This document shows, piece after piece, positions 61,596 through 64,000 of a stretch of DNA of 64,000 nt; within the stretch, counting starts at the first letter, position 1; every line of letters begins with the position of its first letter. Under the pieces are notes generated by a model. The model did no database searches and was not told where the DNA came from. It saw only the letters and a list, made by a program, of their open reading frames with translations. This stretch comes from Oreohelix idahoensis. Taxonomy: Eukaryota; Mollusca; Gastropoda; Stylommatophora; Oreohelicidae. The stretch covers positions 446,501 through 510,500 of the forward strand of contig JAMPIV010016262.1 of the NCBI GenBank assembly GCA_024509875.1, read 5' to 3'. A program made the translations under genes and the position numbers.

Positions 61596-61689
61596 GATTT
61601 TGTTCAGCACTCACATTTGTAAGATTCTTGCTGGAAGTTTGATGTGAGCTCACTCATGTGTTGCCTACTTTATGAGGGCTTGTATGATA

Positions 61690-63028
61690 CGAGGGGCGTT
61701 CAGAAAGTAATGCACCACATCGTTTTTCTCAGCTAATAATGAAGATAGAAGCATGAAATTTTGCACACTTCAAATATGGCATGTGCCAATTGTGTGCACC
61801 AAATTGCACCGCAACGGACCAAATAATACGGCTGCCCTAAACCATTGAAATGGAGCGTCTTAGCAACTTGCGTTATAAGCAGCGAATTGTGATAGAATTT
61901 CTCGTTGCAGAGAAGGAAACTGTTGTGAACATTCACAAGCGTCTATCTGATGTGTATGGAAGTTTTGCAGTCGACAGGAGTACAGTCAGTCGCTGGGTTA
62001 AGAGAATCAAAGAATCAGGAAGTGGAGATATGGAGCTGCTTGATCGGCCGCGCTGTGGACGTCCTGCCACAGTCACTAACGCAGAAATGTTGAAATGCGC
62101 TGAGGGCATTATTCTTACTGATAGGAGAATCACTACTCAACAATTGGCCTTACAGCTGTCAGTCAGCATTGGTAGTGCAAATGCAGTTATAAAAACTCTC
62201 GGATTTTCTAAGGTTTGCGCAAGATGGGTTCCTCGAAGTCTCACAAATGACCACTGATTGCTAAGGAAAGCAATTTCTTCTGAATTGTTGGAGCGTTTCA
62301 ATGCTGATGGAGAGAACTTTTTGGCTAAGATCGTTACAGGTGACGAAACCTGGGCACATCATTTTGAACATGAGACAAAAAGACAGTCAATGGAGTGGCA
62401 TCATCCGCAATCACCACGAAGAAAGAAATTCAAGACAATTCATTCAGCTGGAAAGGTCATGATCACTGTCTTTTGGGACATTGAAGGTGTGATTCTTGTG
62501 GACGTTATGCCAAGAGGAGAGACAATCAATTCGCAAGCTTACATTAAGACATTGAAAAAACTCAATCAACGTTTTCGCAGAGTTCGGCCGCACAAGAATC
62601 CAGCAGATCTGCTTCTCCTTCACGACAATGCGCGACCTCACACAAGTCTGGCAACACGGGAAGCAATCACCAAATTGGGTTGGACTGTACTACCCCATCC
62701 ACCCTATAGTCCCGATTTGTCACCCTCTGATTTTCATCTATTTGGTCCACTTAAAGATGCACTCCATGGGACAAGGTTTGAAGATGATGAAGGAGTGATT
62801 CATGCAGCGAAGAAATGGCTACATGATCAAGACAAAATCTGGTACGGGCTAGGAATACATGCACTTGTTTCACGCTGGCATAAAGCCGTACAAGTTGATG
62901 GGGGTTATGTTGAATAATACCGATGTTTACATGACATATCCATGTATATTGTATATACATTTCATGCTTTTTGAATAAACAGCTCCTGAGAAAAACGATG
63001 TGGTGCATTACTTTCTGAATGCCCCTCG
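61690..63028 (+). mobile_element. mariner transposon, nearly intact, 1339 bp
   Basis: The 43-bp terminal repeats (61690-61732 and 62986-63028) are reverse complements with one mismatch (GCGTTC against GCATTC). The ends are CGAGGGGC / GCCCCTCG, and TA flanks both (61688-61689, 63029-63030). Length and layout are those of a full mariner. It starts 94 bp after the SMG8 stop codon. An AATAAA at 62974-62979 lies just inside the right repeat. Confidence 0.96.
61850..62917 (+). pseudogene. mariner transposase (D,D34D) with one in-frame stop
   Basis: 355 codons in a single frame, broken only by TGA at 62255-62257 (codon 136). The N-terminal half has the helix-turn-helix region (NIHKRLSDVYGSFAVDRSTV; RPRCGRPATV) and the WVPRSLT linker. 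The catalytic half has GDETW (Asp about 165), LLLHDNARPHT (Asp about 259) and YSPDLSPSDFHLF (Asp about 294). The last two aspartates have 34 residues between them, the mariner signature. The stop falls just after the linker, so the protein is cut before the catalytic domain. Confidence 0.95.
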
Positions 63029-64000
63029 TACATTGATAGCCTACTTGTATGATACACTAAAGGCTTACTTGTATGATACACTAAAGGCTTACTTGTATGA
63101 TAACACTTATGGCATTGTATAATTTCCTGATTGTTTATATGTGCATTCATTGTAAGGTGTTTGTGTATCTGTATTGTTGTACAGACTTGGCACCATGAGT
63201 AGGAAATGCTTTGTGAGAAGTAAATTAGTTTGTTGCGAAGACGATCTGGCGATGGATAGTATCCAGACTGAGGTTTGGCTGATGCTGTGTGTGTGAAAAA
63301 ATGGCTGCTATGAATGGCATCTGTATTAGGCAGGGTGTAAGGAAAAAAAAAATCTCTACACCTCACGGTAGAAGGGGAATATAAAGAAAAAAAATGTGTT
63401 GCTTTCTGTGAGGTATTTCAGAGCCAAGATGTAAGAAAGATCTGTAAAAACTGACTTAGCAATATCGTGCCTCGTGTAAGACTTGCATGATAGCCAAGGT
63501 GTAAGAACGTGTGAGGTTTAACTGAAGCTAGGTGTAACATGAGTACGAAACTGTGTGAGATCTGGCCGAGCCAGGCTGTTAAAAGAAGTGCCATTGTCTA
63601 TGAGGTATGGCTGAGCCATAGTGAGAAAGGAATGTAGTGCTCTGATGTCTAGAGACAAGTTTCGAAACCTTGGTGGCACTGTGTGCGAGGTTTTATCAGT
63701 GAGGTTTAAAAAAAAAATGCTGTTCTTTGAGAGTCTTGTTAAGTCAATTTTTTCAGAGAATGTGTTAATGTATACGCCACTATGCGTGATGGCCACTGAC
63801 TGCTTTGTCAGTTAGGGGCTAAGGATCCAATATGACATGTAATCAAGAAATCAGGCTTTTGTCAGTATTTTGACATTGATAATGGTGTCACAAGAAAAGT
63901 TGTTAGAAACTTGGTGAAAATAGCTGTTTGCTGCCAAAGGATATTTTTCTGAAAAGTTTAATGTTTTAGACGAGATTATGTCTGAAACGTCATGTTCTGG
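63029..64000. other. 3' flank without recognised gene
   Basis: It holds a threefold TTACTTGTATGATACACTAA repeat (63041-63110), an L-C tail remnant CTCTACACCTCACGGTAGAA (63353-63372), and an L-A/S-A tail remnant (63772-63828, GCGTGATGGCCACTGACTGC). No continuation of SMG8 and no other gene is visible. Confidence 0.55.

Overview
The window is eukaryotic nuclear DNA, AT-rich, from an intron-rich invertebrate animal. The mix of non-LTR retrotransposons, tRNA-like SINEs, Tc1/mariner, pogo/Tigger and piggyBac relics would fit a mollusc or another lophotrochozoan, but the species cannot be fixed from sequence alone. There are no operons, tRNA or rRNA genes, or CRISPR arrays.

One host gene fills almost the whole window on the + strand: SMG8, a subunit of the SMG1 kinase complex of nonsense-mediated mRNA decay (NMD). 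Twenty coding exons were assembled between 576 and 61595 by reading translations, splice sites and intron phases. Apart from one gap, every junction keeps phase. The gene is open at its 5' end (no convincing start codon in the window). One conserved block, between the exons at 10889-11011 and 17667-17734, could not be found. One intron uses a GC-AG donor (55990). About 2.7 kb of coding sequence is spread over about 61 kb, so some 95% of the locus is intron.

The introns are full of mobile DNA. (1) LINE fragments fall into several families, named here L-A (AAG-repeat tail), L-B (ATG-repeat tail), L-C (AAGT-repeat tail), L-D (with RNase H) and L-G. All are broken or truncated. (2) There are several SINE-like families. 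Two of them appear to share their 3' tail with a LINE in the same window (S-A with L-A, S-C with L-C). (3) DNA transposons include a nearly intact mariner with 43-bp inverted repeats and a single in-frame stop (61690-63028, in or just past the SMG8 3' UTR), a Tc1 deletion derivative (27742-28342), a pogo/Tigger-like element (4017-4910), two piggyBac-type MITEs with TTAA target duplications (27165-27451, 42014-42849), a decayed piggyBac transposase (about 53180-55190) and a candidate Helitron end (9617). (4) Minisatellites are unusually abundant. One array repeats the SMG8 5' splice site itself (from 41857). A 24-bp array (43850-45130) stays open in several frames. Two arrays of the same family lie in opposite orientation 17 kb apart.

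No multi-gene system is visible. The most unusual points are the duplicated splice-donor minisatellite in an NMD-factor gene, the two LINE/SINE tail-sharing pairs, the nearly intact mariner next to the SMG8 stop codon, and a hammerhead-ribozyme-like motif inside a minisatellite interruption.
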